A stretch of 64,000 nt of DNA from Arthrobacter bambusae (GCF_030812595.1 NZ_JAUSSZ010000006.1:1-64000); one strand, 5' to 3'. Counted from the stretch's first letter, positions 1-9,586 are shown. Notes: a model not told the origin generated them from the sequence alone. Made by a program: numbers and translations.

Positions 1-35
1 CCGTTGGTTTACCGGCTCCTTCTTTAAAGACGACA

Positions 36-79
36 CGGTCGTTGCAACTCCCAAAAAATTCTGGGTGTTGCAACGACCG
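36..79. terminator. Long inverted repeat downstream of the suf operon
   Basis: Two perfect 13-nt arms (36-48 and 67-79) are followed inward by one mismatch and a 3-bp CCC/GGG pairing, leaving a 10-nt A/T-rich loop at 53-62. It sits just past the end of the minus-strand suf genes, so it may terminate or protect that transcript. No clear U tract follows the stem on the minus strand, so a regulatory or bidirectional role cannot be excluded. The rest of 1-139 shows no gene. Confidence 0.5.
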
Positions 80-139
80 CTAGAACCAGCCGTGGAAGGT
101 GACCGGCCGTCGTCGTACTTAAGGCCGTGCGGTTTTGAC

Positions 140-472
140 TTAGATGTTGAAGCCGAGAGCCCGCATCTGGTCTTTGCCGTCGTCCGTGATCCGCTCGGGA
201 CCCCATGGCGGCATCCATACCCAGTTGAGGCGCCAGTCGTCCACAATGCCGTCGAGGGACTGGCCGACCTGCTCCTCAAGGACGTCGGTCAGCGGACAGG
301 CCGCCGTCGTCAACGTCATGTCGATGAGCAGAGCGCCGTCATCCTCGGAGTACTTCAGGCCGTAGAGCAGGCCAAGGTCCACCACGTTGACTCCGAGTTC
401 GGGGTCGATGACATCCTTGAGCGCCTCCTCGACGTCCTCGAGGCTGGTGCGAGCCGCGTTGATTTCGGTCAT
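140..472 (-). CDS. SufT-like metal-sulfur cluster assembly factor (MIP18/DUF59 family)
   Basis: A 110-residue protein made of a single DUF59/MIP18 domain. Family members help mature Fe-S proteins in the cytosol. The N-terminal half carries the family pattern of a helix with DPELG followed by VVDLGLLY. A conserved cysteine sits in TTAACPLTD near residue 59, and a C-terminal WMPPWGPE segment is typical of the bacterial SufT subgroup. It is the last gene of the suf operon, 14 nt after sufC, which supports a role in Fe-S biogenesis rather than in phenylacetate degradation (PaaD is a paralogue). The ATG start at 472 follows sufC closely on the same strand. The symbol is left empty because sufT-like naming is by homology only. 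Confidence 0.88.
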   Translation of the reverse strand: MTEINAARTSLEDVEEALKDVIDPELGVNVVDLGLLYGLKYSEDDGALLIDMTLTTAACPLTDVLEEQVGQSLDGIVDDWRLNWVWMPPWGPERITDDGKDQMRALGFNI

Positions 473-486
473 GGCGGGAGTCCTAA

Positions 487-1281
487 CTAGGCCTGTGCTG
501 CTGCGGCAGCAGCGATGGTGGCTGCCCCGGCGCCCTTGGCGTAACGGTCGTAGCCTTCTTCTTCGAGGCGGTCGGCCAATTCAGGGCCGCCCTCTTCGAC
601 AACCTGGCCATCAACAAACACGTGGACGAAGTCCGGCTTGATGTAGCGCAGGATGCGGGTGTAGTGGGTGATGAGCAAGGTACCCATGTTTCCCGTGGCG
701 TGGGCGCGGTTGACGCCTTCGGAGACGACCTTGAGCGCGTCGACGTCCAGGCCGGAGTCGGTCTCGTCAAGCACGGCGAACTTCGGCTTGAAGAGTTCGA
801 GCTGGAGGATCTCCACGCGCTTCTTCTCGCCACCCGAGAAGCCCTCGTTGACGTTGCGCTGTGCGAAGTCGGCATCGATGCGCAACTGCTGCATGGCAGC
901 CTTGACGTCCTTGGTCCAGGTACGCAGGGCAGGTGCTTCGCCGTCGATTGCCGTTTTGGCCGTGCGCAAGAAGTTGGTCATGGTGACGCCCGGAACCTCT
1001 ACGGGGTACTGCATGGCCAGGAAGACGCCTGCACGGGCGCGCTGGTCAACGCTCATGGCCAGCACGTCTTCGCCGTCGAGGGTGATGGTGCCCCTCGTGA
1101 CGTTGTAGCGCGGGTGGCCGGCAATGGTGGACGCCAAGGTGGACTTTCCCGAACCGTTGGGGCCCATGATTGCGTGGGTCTCGCCGGTCTTGATGGTCAG
1201 GCTGACGCCCTTCAGGATCTCCTTGGTGCCCTGCTCCGTCTCGATGCTGACGTGCAGGTCCTTGATCTCAAGAGTAGACAT
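487..1281 (-). CDS. sufC: Fe-S cluster assembly ATPase SufC
   Basis: A 264-residue cytosolic ABC-type ATPase that forms the SufBCD scaffold with SufB and SufD and powers Fe-S cluster assembly. Walker A GPNGSGKS is at about residues 40-47, the signature SGGEKKR at 149-155, and Walker [13 protein letters not shown] at 168-179. The ETDSGLD variant is typical of SufC rather than of membrane transporters. Length fits the family (about 250-265). The gene lies between the Rieske-type ferredoxin gene and the sufT-like gene, and an AAGAAAGAAGAG purine stretch precedes the ATG at 1281. The alanine-rich tail after residue 250 looks lineage-specific. Confidence 0.97.
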   Translation of the reverse strand: MSTLEIKDLHVSIETEQGTKEILKGVSLTIKTGETHAIMGPNGSGKSTLASTIAGHPRYNVTRGTITLDGEDVLAMSVDQRARAGVFLAMQYPVEVPGVTMTNFLRTAKTAIDGEAPALRTWTKDVKAAMQQLRIDADFAQRNVNEGFSGGEKKRVEILQLELFKPKFAVLDETDSGLDVDALKVVSEGVNRAHATGNMGTLLITHYTRILRYIKPDFVHVFVDGQVVEEGGPELADRLEEEGYDRYAKGAGAATIAAAAAAQA

Positions 1282-1319
1282 GCTCTTCTTTCTTTCGTAA
1301 GTCTTTAGGCACTTGGCGC

Positions 1320-1676
1320 TCAGTAGTTCTGTACTGAGGCACCGTTCACAACGTTGGTCACGTCCACGTAGACGTCGTCGCCGTCGATGGTGACGGCGAA
1401 GACGGGGACGGGGTCATAGGCAGGGAGCTGCAAAGGCTGTCCGGTGCGCAGATCGAACTGGGAACCGTGGCCCCAGCATTCGATCGCGCAGCCTTCAACT
1501 TCGCCCTCGGCGAGCGAGATGTCCGCATGCGAGCAGGTGTCGCCGATGGCATGAATCTGTCCCATCGAGTCCTTGACGATGGCTACCGGGTAGTCATCGA
1601 TCAGGATGCGCAGCGCCTGCTTGACCTGGATCTCGTTGGCGTTGCATACCAGTTCGCCTTGTGGCTGATCGCTCAT
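1320..1676 (-). CDS. Rieske-type [2Fe-2S] ferredoxin embedded in the suf operon
   Basis: A 118-residue soluble Rieske-domain protein. The two cluster-binding boxes are visible: C48-x-H50 and C67-x2-H70, separated by 16 residues, which gives two Cys and two His ligands. It resembles ferredoxin subunits of non-heme iron oxygenases, but no oxygenase gene is nearby. The gene lies between sufD and sufC, an arrangement common in actinobacteria. A plausible role is electron supply to, or sensing within, Fe-S assembly, but this is inference. The ATG at 1676 starts 26 nt after sufD ends. Confidence 0.88.
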   Translation of the reverse strand: MSDQPQGELVCNANEIQVKQALRILIDDYPVAIVKDSMGQIHAIGDTCSHADISLAEGEVEGCAIECWGHGSQFDLRTGQPLQLPAYDPVPVFAVTIDGDDVYVDVTNVVNGASVQNY

Positions 1677-1702
1677 AGTCTGCTTTCCCTGCTTGGCTTG
1701 TA

Positions 1703-3019
1703 TTAGTTGTCGCTCGCGGCGAGCTCACGCTCAACAGCTTCGGTGAGGCGCTCTTCGAGCGCCGGTACCTTGATCTGCTGGATGATCTCGTTGAGGAAGC
1801 CGCGGACCACCAAACGGCGGGCTACGTCTTCCGGGATGCCACGTGCCATGAGGTAGAACAGGTGCTCATCGTCGAAGCGGCCGGTGGCGCTGGCGTGGCC
1901 GGCACCCTCGATCAGGCCGGTCTCGATTTCCAGGTTCGGAACCGAGTCGGCGCGTGCACCGTCCGTGAGGACCAGGTTGCGGTTGGCCTCGTAGGTATCG
2001 GTGCCTTCGGCTTCCTTGCGGATCAGGACGTCGCCAACCCACACGGTGTGCGCGTTGCGGCCTTGCAGGGCACCCTTGTACAAGACGTTGGACTTGCAGT
2101 TGGCCACGGCGTGGTCAACGAACAAGCGCTGCTCAAGGTGCTGGCCGGCGTCGGCGAAGTACAAGCCGAACATCTCGGCTTCCGCGCCCGGCGCAGTGAA
2201 GCGCGTGGACGGAGTCATGCGCACGACGTCGCCGCCGAGGCTGACCACGATGTGCTTGAACTTGGCGTCACGGCCCAGCTTGGCCTGCTGCGACGACGCG
2301 TGGACGGCGTCGTCGTTCCATTCCTGGAGCGAGATGACCGTCAGCTCGGCACCGTCCTCGACGAGGATTTCGACATTCTCCGAAACAATCGCGCTGCCCT
2401 GGTGGTCAAGGACGATCCGCGACTTGGAGAAGCGCTCTGCCACGATCACGATGTGCTGGGCGGAGGCTTCCGTGGAGGTGCCTGTCAGCAGGACGGACAC
2501 TTCCCCGTCGAGCTGAAGTTCGGCGGCCACCGTGATGACGGTGGCCTCGGTGAAGTTCTCCCAGGCATTGGCGGACACCCGGTCCTCCGGAATGGCCGCC
2601 GAGCCGATGCGGCGGTCATCCCGTCCAACGGTTTCGACGACGACGCCGGCGGGAGCGGTGACGTCCACGGACGGCGCCGTACCGGAGAGGACCTCGGTGT
2701 GCAGGCCGCGAAGCCGCTTGAGCGGGGTGAAGCGCCAGTCTTCCTCGAGTCCCGTCAAGGGCTTGAAGTCAGCGAGCTTGTACGAGGTCAGGCGACCTGC
2801 GCGCGAGCTGTCGGGGATGCCGACACCGCCGCCGTGCGAGTGGCTCTTGGCTGAGGCCCCGGCAAGGGGGCCGGCCGACGGCGCCTTTTCCGGGGCCGTC
2901 GACGTTGCGGTTCCGGAATTAAGCGGCGAGAGGTTCTCGCCCTCCTCAGTGAAGCCGTCGATAAATGGCTGTGCCGAGGGCGCGCCGATGCGCGCCTTTT
3001 CAGTAGTGATTTCAGTCAT
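1703..3019 (-). CDS. sufD: Fe-S cluster assembly scaffold protein SufD
   Basis: A 438-residue SufD, partner of SufB and SufC in the SufBC2D scaffold. The C-terminal core has the expected beta-helix region and the motif GLIEGAGHASATGRFDDEHLFYL followed by ARGIPEDVARRLVVRGF, shared by SufB and SufD; the motif is split here only for length. The first 80 residues are low-complexity and variable, as usual in actinobacterial SufD. The gene starts two bases after the sufB stop (sufB ends at 3022), so translation is probably coupled. Confidence 0.96.
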   Translation of the reverse strand: MTEITTEKARIGAPSAQPFIDGFTEEGENLSPLNSGTATSTAPEKAPSAGPLAGASAKSHSHGGGVGIPDSSRAGRLTSYKLADFKPLTGLEEDWRFTPLKRLRGLHTEVLSGTAPSVDVTAPAGVVVETVGRDDRRIGSAAIPEDRVSANAWENFTEATVITVAAELQLDGEVSVLLTGTSTEASAQHIVIVAERFSKSRIVLDHQGSAIVSENVEILVEDGAELTVISLQEWNDDAVHASSQQAKLGRDAKFKHIVVSLGGDVVRMTPSTRFTAPGAEAEMFGLYFADAGQHLEQRLFVDHAVANCKSNVLYKGALQGRNAHTVWVGDVLIRKEAEGTDTYEANRNLVLTDGARADSVPNLEIETGLIEGAGHASATGRFDDEHLFYLMARGIPEDVARRLVVRGFLNEIIQQIKVPALEERLTEAVERELAASDN

Positions 3020-3021
3020 TG

Positions 3022-4500
3022 CTAACCGACGGATCCTTCCATCTGCAGTTCAATCAGGCGGTTCAGTTCAAGGGCGTATTCCATGGGCAGTTCACGCGCG
3101 ATCGGCTCAATGAAGCCGCGCACGATCATGGCCATGGCCTCGTCCTCGGGCATACCGCGGGACATCAGATAGAAGAGCTGCTCTTCGCTGACCCGGGATA
3201 CGGTGGCCTCGTGACCCATCACGACGTCGTCCTCGCGGATGTCGATGTACGGATAGGTGTCGGAACGGGAAATCGTGTCCACGAGCAACGCATCGCAGCG
3301 CACGGTGTTGGCCGAGTGCTTGGCGCCCTCGCGGACCTGGACCAAGCCACGATAGGCCGCACGTCCGCCGCCGCGCGCCACGGACTTCGAGATGATCGAG
3401 CTCTTCGTGTTCGGAGCGATGTGCACCATCTTGGAACCGGTGTCCTGGTGCTGGCCTTCGCCGGCAAAAGCGATGGACAGGGTCTCACCCTTGGCGTGCT
3501 CGCCAACGAGGTAGACAGCCGGGTACTTCATGGTCACCTTGGAGCCGATATTGCCATCGATCCACTCCATGGTGCCGCCCTCTTCGCAGACGGCGCGCTT
3601 CGTGACCAGGTTGTACACGTTGGTGGACCAGTTCTGGATGGTCGTGTAGCGGACGCGGGCGCCCTTCTTCACGACGATTTCCACTACGGCCGAGTGCAGC
3701 GAGTCCGAAGTGTAGATCGGAGCGGTGCAGCCCTCGATGTAGTGGACGTAGGAGTCCTCGTCCGCGATGATCAGGGTGCGCTCGAACTGGCCCATGTTTT
3801 CCGTGTTGATACGGAAGTATGCCTGCAGCGGAATGTCCACGTGGACGCCCTTCGGGACGTACACGAACGAACCGCCGGACCATACAGCAGTGTTCAGCGA
3901 GGCGAACTTGTTGTCGCCCACCGGAATGATGGTGCCGAAGTACTCCTGGAAGATCTCCGGGTGTTCGCGGAGCGCGGTGTCGGTGTCGAGGAAGATAACG
4001 CCCTGCTTCTCCAGGTCCTCGCGGATCTGGTGGTACACGACCTCGGACTCGTATTGCGCTGCGACGCCTGAAACAAGGCGGCTGCGCTCGGCTTCCGGGA
4101 TGCCCAGTTTCTCGTAGGTGTTGCGGATGTCCTCGGGCAGGTCTTCCCACGTGGCAGCCTGCTTCTCGGTGGAGCGCACGAAGTACTTGATGTTGTCGAA
4201 GTCGATGCCGGAGAGGTCTGCACCCCAGGTGGGCATGGGCTTGCGATCGAAGTACTTCAGGCCCTTCAGGCGCAGGTCGAGCATCCATTCCGGCTCATTT
4301 TTCTTGGCCGAAATGTCGCGGACTACCTCTTCGTTGAGACCACGGCGTGCGTTGGCGCCGACGTCGTTCTTGTCAGCCCATCCGTACTCGTAGTTGCCGA
4401 TACCGTGCAGCTCGGGATTCTTCTCCAGAATCTCCGAGATCACAGCACCGTCAGCTAGCGCTTTCTCTGCTGTTCCTTCAGCTAATTGACCCGTCATCAC
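3022..4500 (-). CDS. sufB: Fe-S cluster assembly scaffold protein SufB
   Basis: A SufB of 491-492 residues, the main scaffold subunit on which the nascent cluster forms. Visible hallmarks are the [18 protein letters not shown] region, [20 protein letters not shown] with the conserved cysteine, and the C-terminal [17 protein letters not shown] helix shared with SufD. The reading frame opens with GTG at 4500 followed directly by ATG at 4497; either may be used. It begins 8 nt after the sufR-like gene ends, so regulator and scaffold genes form one transcription unit. Confidence 0.97.
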   Translation of the reverse strand: MMTGQLAEGTAEKALADGAVISEILEKNPELHGIGNYEYGWADKNDVGANARRGLNEEVVRDISAKKNEPEWMLDLRLKGLKYFDRKPMPTWGADLSGIDFDNIKYFVRSTEKQAATWEDLPEDIRNTYEKLGIPEAERSRLVSGVAAQYESEVVYHQIREDLEKQGVIFLDTDTALREHPEIFQEYFGTIIPVGDNKFASLNTAVWSGGSFVYVPKGVHVDIPLQAYFRINTENMGQFERTLIIADEDSYVHYIEGCTAPIYTSDSLHSAVVEIVVKKGARVRYTTIQNWSTNVYNLVTKRAVCEEGGTMEWIDGNIGSKVTMKYPAVYLVGEHAKGETLSIAFAGEGQHQDTGSKMVHIAPNTKSSIISKSVARGGGRAAYRGLVQVREGAKHSANTVRCDALLVDTISRSDTYPYIDIREDDVVMGHEATVSRVSEEQLFYLMSRGMPEDEAMAMIVRGFIEPIARELPMEYALELNRLIELQMEGSVG

Positions 4501-4508
4501 GGCCTTTC

Positions 4509-5300
4509 TTACTGATTGTTGGATTCGACATGGGGCGCGACCGGCACCTTCGGAAGCCCAAGGGCCTCCTTGGTGGATGGCCTGCCGGTAGGAATGTGGG
4601 TGGTGCAGACATGTCCGCCCTGCGCGAGGGTGGAGAGCCTGCGGACGTCGACGCCGACCAAACGGGAAAACAGTTCGGTCTCAGTGTCGCAAAAAACGGG
4701 AAATTCCGCGGCGAGCTGCTGGATGGGGCAATGCCCTTGGCACAGCTGGACGCTCGAGAGGGAAGCGGGCAAGGGCGCCTTGGTCTCTATCGACGCAGCC
4801 GAGGCGACGTATCCATCCCTGCTCAGGGCCCTGGAAAGTGCCACAGCGCGAGCCGCGATGTCGGATCCCGCTTGGTCGATTTCGGGCGCGTAGCGCTGTT
4901 CCATCTCAGCGAAGCGCTCCGCCGCGTAGTCCCTGACAGCTTCTTCGCCTGCGACGTCCCTCAGCCGCCGCAACGCGGAACTGGCGATGTTCAGGTAGTC
5001 ATCCCCGAGCTTCGACTGCCCTTGGGAGCTCAGGACGTAGCGACGGGCCGGCCGGCCTGCGCCGGCACCCGCTTTCGCGACGCGCTTTACCTCTATGACT
5101 CCGGCGCGCTGAAGGTGATCAAGATGCCGTCGGACAGCTGCGGGGGTGAAACCCAGCATGTCGCCAAGCTCAGCCGCACTGACGGGTCCGTGCTCCAATA
5201 CCGCGTTGAGAACACGGTTCCGAGTGCGGTCTTCCGCATCAGCCACGCCGACGGCTGTGCCACCGGGCACAGGCAAGACCGCGCTGGACCTTGCAGGCAT
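4509..5300 (-). CDS. sufR: SufR-like Fe-S sensing repressor of the suf operon
   Basis: A 263-residue regulator with an N-terminal winged HTH (about residues 25-95, with [10 protein letters not shown] and [17 protein letters not shown]) and a C-terminal region holding four cysteines at 187, 191, 204 and 232. This layout matches SufR, where conserved cysteines hold a [4Fe-4S] cluster and the holo-protein represses suf. The ATG at 5300 is chosen because AGGAG lies about 10 nt upstream; an earlier ATG at 5318 is in frame. It is the first gene of the operon it most likely autoregulates. Confidence 0.9.
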   Translation of the reverse strand: MPARSSAVLPVPGGTAVGVADAEDRTRNRVLNAVLEHGPVSAAELGDMLGFTPAAVRRHLDHLQRAGVIEVKRVAKAGAGAGRPARRYVLSSQGQSKLGDDYLNIASSALRRLRDVAGEEAVRDYAAERFAEMEQRYAPEIDQAGSDIAARAVALSRALSRDGYVASAASIETKAPLPASLSSVQLCQGHCPIQQLAAEFPVFCDTETELFSRLVGVDVRRLSTLAQGGHVCTTHIPTGRPSTKEALGLPKVPVAPHVESNNQ

Positions 5301-5343
5301 GGAAACAGAACTCCTCATGGAATACACAACACAATCATGTCGT

Positions 5344-5371
5344 AATTTAGTCCGGGCATCCAGTAAGGCAA
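5344..5371 (-). promoter_or_regulatory. Candidate promoter of the suf operon
   Basis: On the minus strand TTGCCT (5371-5366) and TAAATT (5349-5344) are separated by 16 nt, a good sigma-A-type pair about 45 nt before the sufR start. A SufR operator should overlap this region, but I could not define a convincing palindrome. Confidence 0.5.
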
Positions 5372-5417
5372 GGCTGGCCTGCCAGCACCCTGCCCGCCGC
5401 ACCCCTACTACTTCACG

Positions 5418-5423
5418 TAGAAT
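5418..5423 (+). promoter_or_regulatory. -10 box of a leaderless ABC transporter transcript
   Basis: TAGAAT lies 6 nt before the GTG at 5430. Transcription would begin at or next to the start codon. No Shine-Dalgarno sequence precedes the GTG, which fits leaderless translation. Confidence 0.5.
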
Positions 5424-5429
5424 ACTTTG

Positions 5430-6395
5430 GTGCGATCCCCCGAATCCCCTGTCCTCACCATCGATGGACTCATCAAGGACGTTGGCCCGCTGGCCTCCCT
5501 TGACGGCAAGATGCTCCGGGTAGTCAGCGGCCTGTCCATGTTCGCAGAACGCGGCCAGATCACCGCCTTGCTCGGCGCCAACGGCGCTGGCAAGACAACG
5601 ACGCTCGAATGCGCGCAAGGCCTCCAAAAGCGTACCGGCGGCCGTATCGGCCTCCTCGGCGAGGACCCGGACACGGCCGGCGCGAGCCTTCGTTCACGGG
5701 TCGGCGTGATGCTCCAGGACGGCGGCCTCCCGCCGTCGGCCCGTCCCATCCCGTTGTTGCGGCACATTGCGGGCATGTACCGGAACCCGCTTCCCTTGGA
5801 CGGGCTGGTAGAGCGTTTAGGCATCGACACCTTCAGCCGCACCGGCGTCCGGCGCTTGTCCGGTGGCCAGAAGCAACGGCTCTCTCTTGCCGCAGCCCTG
5901 ATCGGCAACCCCGAAGTCCTGTTCCTGGACGAGCCCAGCGCAGGGCTAGATCCACAGTCCCGCCAAATCGTCTTTGAACTCATCGCCGAGCTGCGGGATG
6001 CCGGCATGGGCATCATCCTCACCACGCACCTCATGGATGATGCCCAAAGGCTTGCGGACTATGTCTACATCATCGACGCTGGTCACAATGTCGCAGAAGG
6101 CACCGTCGCCGAACTGTTGAGCCACGGTCACGATGCAGTGGACGGGGTGGCTGAACGCACCCTGTTCTTTGATGCCCCGGCAGGCCTGGACATTGCCGCG
6201 GCCATCGGCGACGGACTGACCATCACCGAGAGCCGGGCGGGGAGCTACTCCATCGCGGGCACCCTGACACCGCAGCATCTGGCCAAGCTGACGGCCTGGT
6301 GGGCAGAGAAGGGCATCATGCCGGCCTCCCTCCGCTTGGAGGCGCGCAGCTTGGAAGATGTTTTCCTGGACATTTCCGGAAGGGATATCCGATGA
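5430..6395 (+). CDS. ABC-2 type transporter ATP-binding protein
   Basis: A 321-residue cytosolic ATPase with Walker A GANGAGKT at about 49-56, signature LSGGQKQR and Walker B VLFLDEPSAGLD. The roughly 100 residues after the ATPase core resemble the C-terminal extension of drug/lipid ABC-2 exporters. It pairs with the permease that follows with an ATGA overlap. The same ABC pair precedes heme A synthase in other actinobacteria, so a link to cytochrome oxidase or heme handling is possible but unproven; the substrate is unknown. The GTG at 5430 is preferred over the TTG at 5427 because of the -10 box. Confidence 0.9.
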   Translation: MRSPESPVLTIDGLIKDVGPLASLDGKMLRVVSGLSMFAERGQITALLGANGAGKTTTLECAQGLQKRTGGRIGLLGEDPDTAGASLRSRVGVMLQDGGLPPSARPIPLLRHIAGMYRNPLPLDGLVERLGIDTFSRTGVRRLSGGQKQRLSLAAALIGNPEVLFLDEPSAGLDPQSRQIVFELIAELRDAGMGIILTTHLMDDAQRLADYVYIIDAGHNVAEGTVAELLSHGHDAVDGVAERTLFFDAPAGLDIAAAIGDGLTITESRAGSYSIAGTLTPQHLAKLTAWWAEKGIMPASLRLEARSLEDVFLDISGRDIR

Positions 6396-7168
6396 CCAGT
6401 ACAACCCCCGCGCTCACCGCACCCCATGCCGGACCGGCACCCTTGGTGCGAAGGATCCTGCTGCAGGGCCGCTATGAAACTTTGACCATGGTCCGGAACG
6501 GCGAACAGCTGATCCTCGCGGTGATCATGCCTTTGCTGGCCTTGGTGGGGCTCACCGTCACACCTTTGCTCGATGGCTTGGGCGCCAGTCGGGTGGACAT
6601 CGCGACCCCGGGCGTCCTCGCGCTGTGTGCCATGTCCACGGCGTTCACCGGCCAAGGCATCGCCACCGGCTTCGACCGCCGCTACGGGGTGCTCCGCTTC
6701 CTCTCGACCACTCCCCTGGGCCGGACTGGCCTCATTGCAGGCAAGATCATTGCCGTCCTGGCCGTCTTGGTCCTTCAGGTCCTGGTCATCGGCGCCGTCG
6801 CCGCGTTGCTCGGCTGGCATCCGCGTCCCGAAGGGTGGCTTCCCGGCCTGGGACTTCTGGTTCTCGGTGCTGCAGCCTTCACTGCGCTCGGGCTGCTGGT
6901 CGCCGGCACCGTGCGGCCGGAGGCAACCCTCGCCATTACGAACCTCCTCTGGATCCTGCTGGGCGCCCTCGGCGGAATCGTGGTCCCTGCCGAGCGCTTG
7001 CCGGAATTGGCGCAAAGCATCGTGCACTTCCTGCCCTCGGGCGCCCTGGGACAGTCACTCAGGGACGCTTTCCTCCACGGCAGCGTCTCTCCGCAATACG
7101 TGCTTGTGCTGTTGCTGTGGACCATCGTCCCTGGCGCGGCCGCCGTCCGATGGTTCAAATGGAACTGA
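6392..7168 (+). CDS. ABC-2 type transporter permease
   Basis: A 258-residue integral membrane protein with about six hydrophobic segments and the ABC-2 permease pattern: an early cytosolic helix, paired TM segments, and a last TM near the C-terminus. The ATG at 6392 overlaps the ATPase stop (ATGA), so it is translationally coupled and surely the membrane partner. The ctaA gene follows after 61 nt. The transported substrate cannot be read from the sequence. Confidence 0.88.
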   Translation: MTSTTPALTAPHAGPAPLVRRILLQGRYETLTMVRNGEQLILAVIMPLLALVGLTVTPLLDGLGASRVDIATPGVLALCAMSTAFTGQGIATGFDRRYGVLRFLSTTPLGRTGLIAGKIIAVLAVLVLQVLVIGAVAALLGWHPRPEGWLPGLGLLVLGAAAFTALGLLVAGTVRPEATLAITNLLWILLGALGGIVVPAERLPELAQSIVHFLPSGALGQSLRDAFLHGSVSPQYVLVLLLWTIVPGAAAVRWFKWN

Positions 7169-7229
7169 GCGTCCCCGCCGTGGAACCGAACCGTCAGCGT
7201 GAAATTGAGTACCGAGAATTGAGAAAACT

Positions 7230-8174
7230 GTGAGCACGGCTTCCCGCCTCCCGAAGTCCATCCAGCAGTTGACCGCCAAGCTCCCTACGGAAGTCAACAG
7301 CACCATCCGCAGGCTGGCGATGTTGTCACTGATCGGCCAGGTGGTCCTCGTTGTCACCGGCGGCGCGGTCCGGCTGACATCCTCGGGGCTGGGCTGCCCG
7401 ACATGGCCGCGCTGTACCAGCGGTTCCCTGGTGAATACGCCGGAGATGGGTATCCACGGCTTCATCGAATTCGGCAACCGCACACTGACGTTCGCCTTGG
7501 CCGCCGTCGCCGTCCTGATGCTGGTGTACTTGTGGAACCTCCGCAACGATCGTCGCGACCTCTTCCTCCTGGCTGTGGGCCTGCTGGCCAGCATTCCCGC
7601 ACAGGCCATCATTGGCGGAATCACTGTGCTGTCCAATCTGAACCCCTGGGTTGTCGGACTGCATTTCCTGGTTTCCATGGCCCTGGTTGTCTTCTCCACG
7701 CTGCTGGTAAACCGCGCATACGGCCGGACCGGCCGCTTCATGAAGCGGCCGTTGGCAGCGATTCCTGGCGCAATGAGTCCCGTCATGACCGCCGTGGCGT
7801 TCTTTTCGGCAATCGCCGTTTGCCTCGGCGTCGTCGTCACCGGCGCCGGACCGCATGCCGGGGACGCTAACGCTCCGCGGAATGATCTCGACTGGGACCT
7901 CTTTTCGCACATCCACGCAGTTCCGGCGTACCTCATCACCGCGGGGGCCGTCTTCGCCGTCTACTTCGTCCTCCGCAAGGGAATCACCGGACTGTTCCGC
8001 TCAGCGACCCTCCTGCTGCTTGCCGTAACGGTCCTGCAGGCGGTCATCGGCTTTACCCAGTACTACAACGGCATCCCTGCCCTCCTGGTGGGCGCGCACA
8101 TGTTGGGTGCCGCCCTGCTCATGAGTGCCGCCACGAACGCGGCGGATGTGGCCCGGTTCAGCCCGAAGCTCTAG
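7230..8174 (+). CDS. ctaA: Heme A synthase (COX15/CtaA family)
   Basis: A 314-residue membrane protein with about eight TM helices that oxidises heme O to heme A for aa3-type cytochrome c oxidase. Conserved histidines are visible at about 76 (in GIHGFIEFGNR), 145 (GLHF), 227/229 (FSHIHAVP) and 290 (GAHMLG), one pair per four-helix half. A Cys pair in CPTWPRC (56 and 62) is characteristic of Gram-positive CtaA. The start is GTG at 7230. It converges with ctaB, which makes the heme O substrate. Confidence 0.95.
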   Translation: MSTASRLPKSIQQLTAKLPTEVNSTIRRLAMLSLIGQVVLVVTGGAVRLTSSGLGCPTWPRCTSGSLVNTPEMGIHGFIEFGNRTLTFALAAVAVLMLVYLWNLRNDRRDLFLLAVGLLASIPAQAIIGGITVLSNLNPWVVGLHFLVSMALVVFSTLLVNRAYGRTGRFMKRPLAAIPGAMSPVMTAVAFFSAIAVCLGVVVTGAGPHAGDANAPRNDLDWDLFSHIHAVPAYLITAGAVFAVYFVLRKGITGLFRSATLLLLAVTVLQAVIGFTQYYNGIPALLVGAHMLGAALLMSAATNAADVARFSPKL

Positions 8175-8502
8175 GCGTTCCTCCTTCGACGACTGCCGCC
8201 GTCGTACCTCAGCAGGTGTGGGAATAACCGCACATCAGGCTTCGGCGGGGTGGAGGACTACCTTGGTCCACGGTTCACGGTCAGGTTGGGATGTTCGGTT
8301 CCGCCAGGGTCGTGGGCCCGGTAGCCGACGCATTCGCAGCCCCGGTCTGCCCCGAACCCCATGGTCTTGTCCTTGACGAATTCAACAGGGCCCACCTCGG
8401 CATCGTTAACAGGGATGGCACCGATCTGTTCCGCCCGTAAGGCGGTACCGGATCACCGGAGCCTGAAGCGTAAGGTCTGGTTTGATCGTGCAGCACCACG
8501 AA

Positions 8503-8544
8503 AAAGACCCTCCTCCACATCATGGGACGTGAAGGAGGGTCTTT
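8503..8544. terminator. Bidirectional terminator between ctaA and ctaB
   Basis: Perfect 12-nt arms AAAGACCCTCCT (8503-8514) and AGGAGGGTCTTT (8533-8544) flank an 18-nt loop, followed by CGTTTT on the plus strand and preceded by CGAA, so it works in both directions. It lies in the 449-nt gap (8175-8623) between the convergent heme genes. Apart from this hairpin, the direct repeat at 8566 and a doubtful 49-codon ORF (8291-8440), I see nothing else in the gap. Confidence 0.85.
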
Positions 8545-8565
8545 CGTTTTCCCGCTAAAGCTGCG

Positions 8566-8618
8566 CGGGCGTTTGCGGATGAGCCCCTATAAGTGACCGG
8601 GCGTTTGCCGATGAGCCC
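8566..8618. repeat. Tandem 21-nt direct repeat, 32-nt period
   Basis: Two 21-nt copies (8566-8586 and 8598-8618) differ at one position and both contain GGGCGTTTGC and GATGAGCCC. The second copy is bounded by CGGGC/GCCCG and can form a hairpin. The spacer contains TAAGTGACC, which recurs in the large inverted repeat at 48078-48138. Confidence 0.7.
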
Positions 8619-8623
8619 GTACG

Positions 8624-9586
8624 TCAGCCGCCGACGATCGGGGAACCGATGAACGGGTCCACCGCGAGGGCAATGAAGAGAAGCGTCAGGTAGCTGATGG
8701 AGCCGTGGAAGACCTTCATGGCTCCCTTGTTCGAGACGTCGCCGCCCTGCGCCCGGTTGTAGAGGGCGTGGGACTCGTACAGGAACCAGCCGCCCGCAAG
8801 GACGGCGGCAATGGTGTACACCCAGCCCGCGCGGCCCACCGGCACCAAAAGCAGCGAACACGCAACCATGGCCCAGGCGTACAGGACCACCTGGACGGAA
8901 ACCACCTTGGCGCCGGCGATGGCGCCCAGCATGGGGACGTTGGCGTTGCGGTAGTCCTCGCCGTACCGCATGGACAGCGGCCAGTAATGCGGAGGAGTCC
9001 ACAGGAAGATGACCATGAAGAGTACGACGGCGGGCCACTCGACAGTGTTTGTCACCGCCGCCCAGGCGATCAGCACCGGGAAGCAGCCGGCCGCGCCGCC
9101 CCAGACGATGTTCTGTGCCGTGCGGCGCTTGAGGATCATCGTGTAGATGACAACGTAGAAAACAATCGCACCGAGCCCGAGCCACGCCGAAAGCGGGTTG
9201 GCCCCGAACCACAGGATGGCGATGGAGGCAGCACCAAGGATCCACGCAAAGACGAGGGCTTCGCGTGGGGTGACTTCGCCCGTCACGAGGGGCCGCTTTT
9301 CGGTGCGGTGCATCAACTTGTCGATGTCGCGGTCGATGTAACAGTTGAAGACCCCCGCGCTGCCGGCGGCGAAGGCGCCGCCAACCAGCGTGGCCAGGAT
9401 CAGCCCGATCGAGGGAAAGCCCCGCTGAGCGAAGATCATGGTGGGCAAGGTGCTGACGAGGAGCAGCTCGATCACGCGGGGTTTGGTCAGAGCCAGGTAC
9501 GCCTTGAACTTACGGGACATTCCATGCTTCCCCACAGCCGGGGAAGCATTGATGGGCGTATCTGTTGTGCTCACGTTGGCAGTCAC
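8624..9586 (-). CDS. ctaB: Protoheme IX farnesyltransferase (heme O synthase)
   Basis: A 320-residue polytopic UbiA-family prenyltransferase that adds farnesyl to heme B, giving heme O for CtaA. The first Asp-rich motif NCYIDRDID and the following RTEKRPL are clear, as is the second motif [10 protein letters not shown]. About nine hydrophobic segments are present. The GTG at 9586 gives a normal-length protein; the open frame extends upstream to 9682 but that part lacks family similarity, and a GTG at 9574 is an alternative. It is divergent from tkt. Confidence 0.95.
   Translation of the reverse strand: MTANVSTTDTPINASPAVGKHGMSRKFKAYLALTKPRVIELLLVSTLPTMIFAQRGFPSIGLILATLVGGAFAAGSAGVFNCYIDRDIDKLMHRTEKRPLVTGEVTPREALVFAWILGAASIAILWFGANPLSAWLGLGAIVFYVVIYTMILKRRTAQNIVWGGAAGCFPVLIAWAAVTNTVEWPAVVLFMVIFLWTPPHYWPLSMRYGEDYRNANVPMLGAIAGAKVVSVQVVLYAWAMVACSLLLVPVGRAGWVYTIAAVLAGGWFLYESHALYNRAQGGDVSNKGAMKVFHGSISYLTLLFIALAVDPFIGSPIVGG

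Noticed and set aside
4509..5627. Longer SufR-like frame beginning at 5627
   Set aside because: The extra 109 codons lack HTH or family similarity and run through the promoter region and into antisense of the ABC gene; ATG at 5300 has a good ribosome site.
8291..8440. A 49-codon plus-strand ORF in the ctaA-ctaB gap, starting MFGSARVVGP
   Set aside because: It has a weak ribosome site and no recognisable homologue. It could be a remnant, but I cannot support it as a gene.
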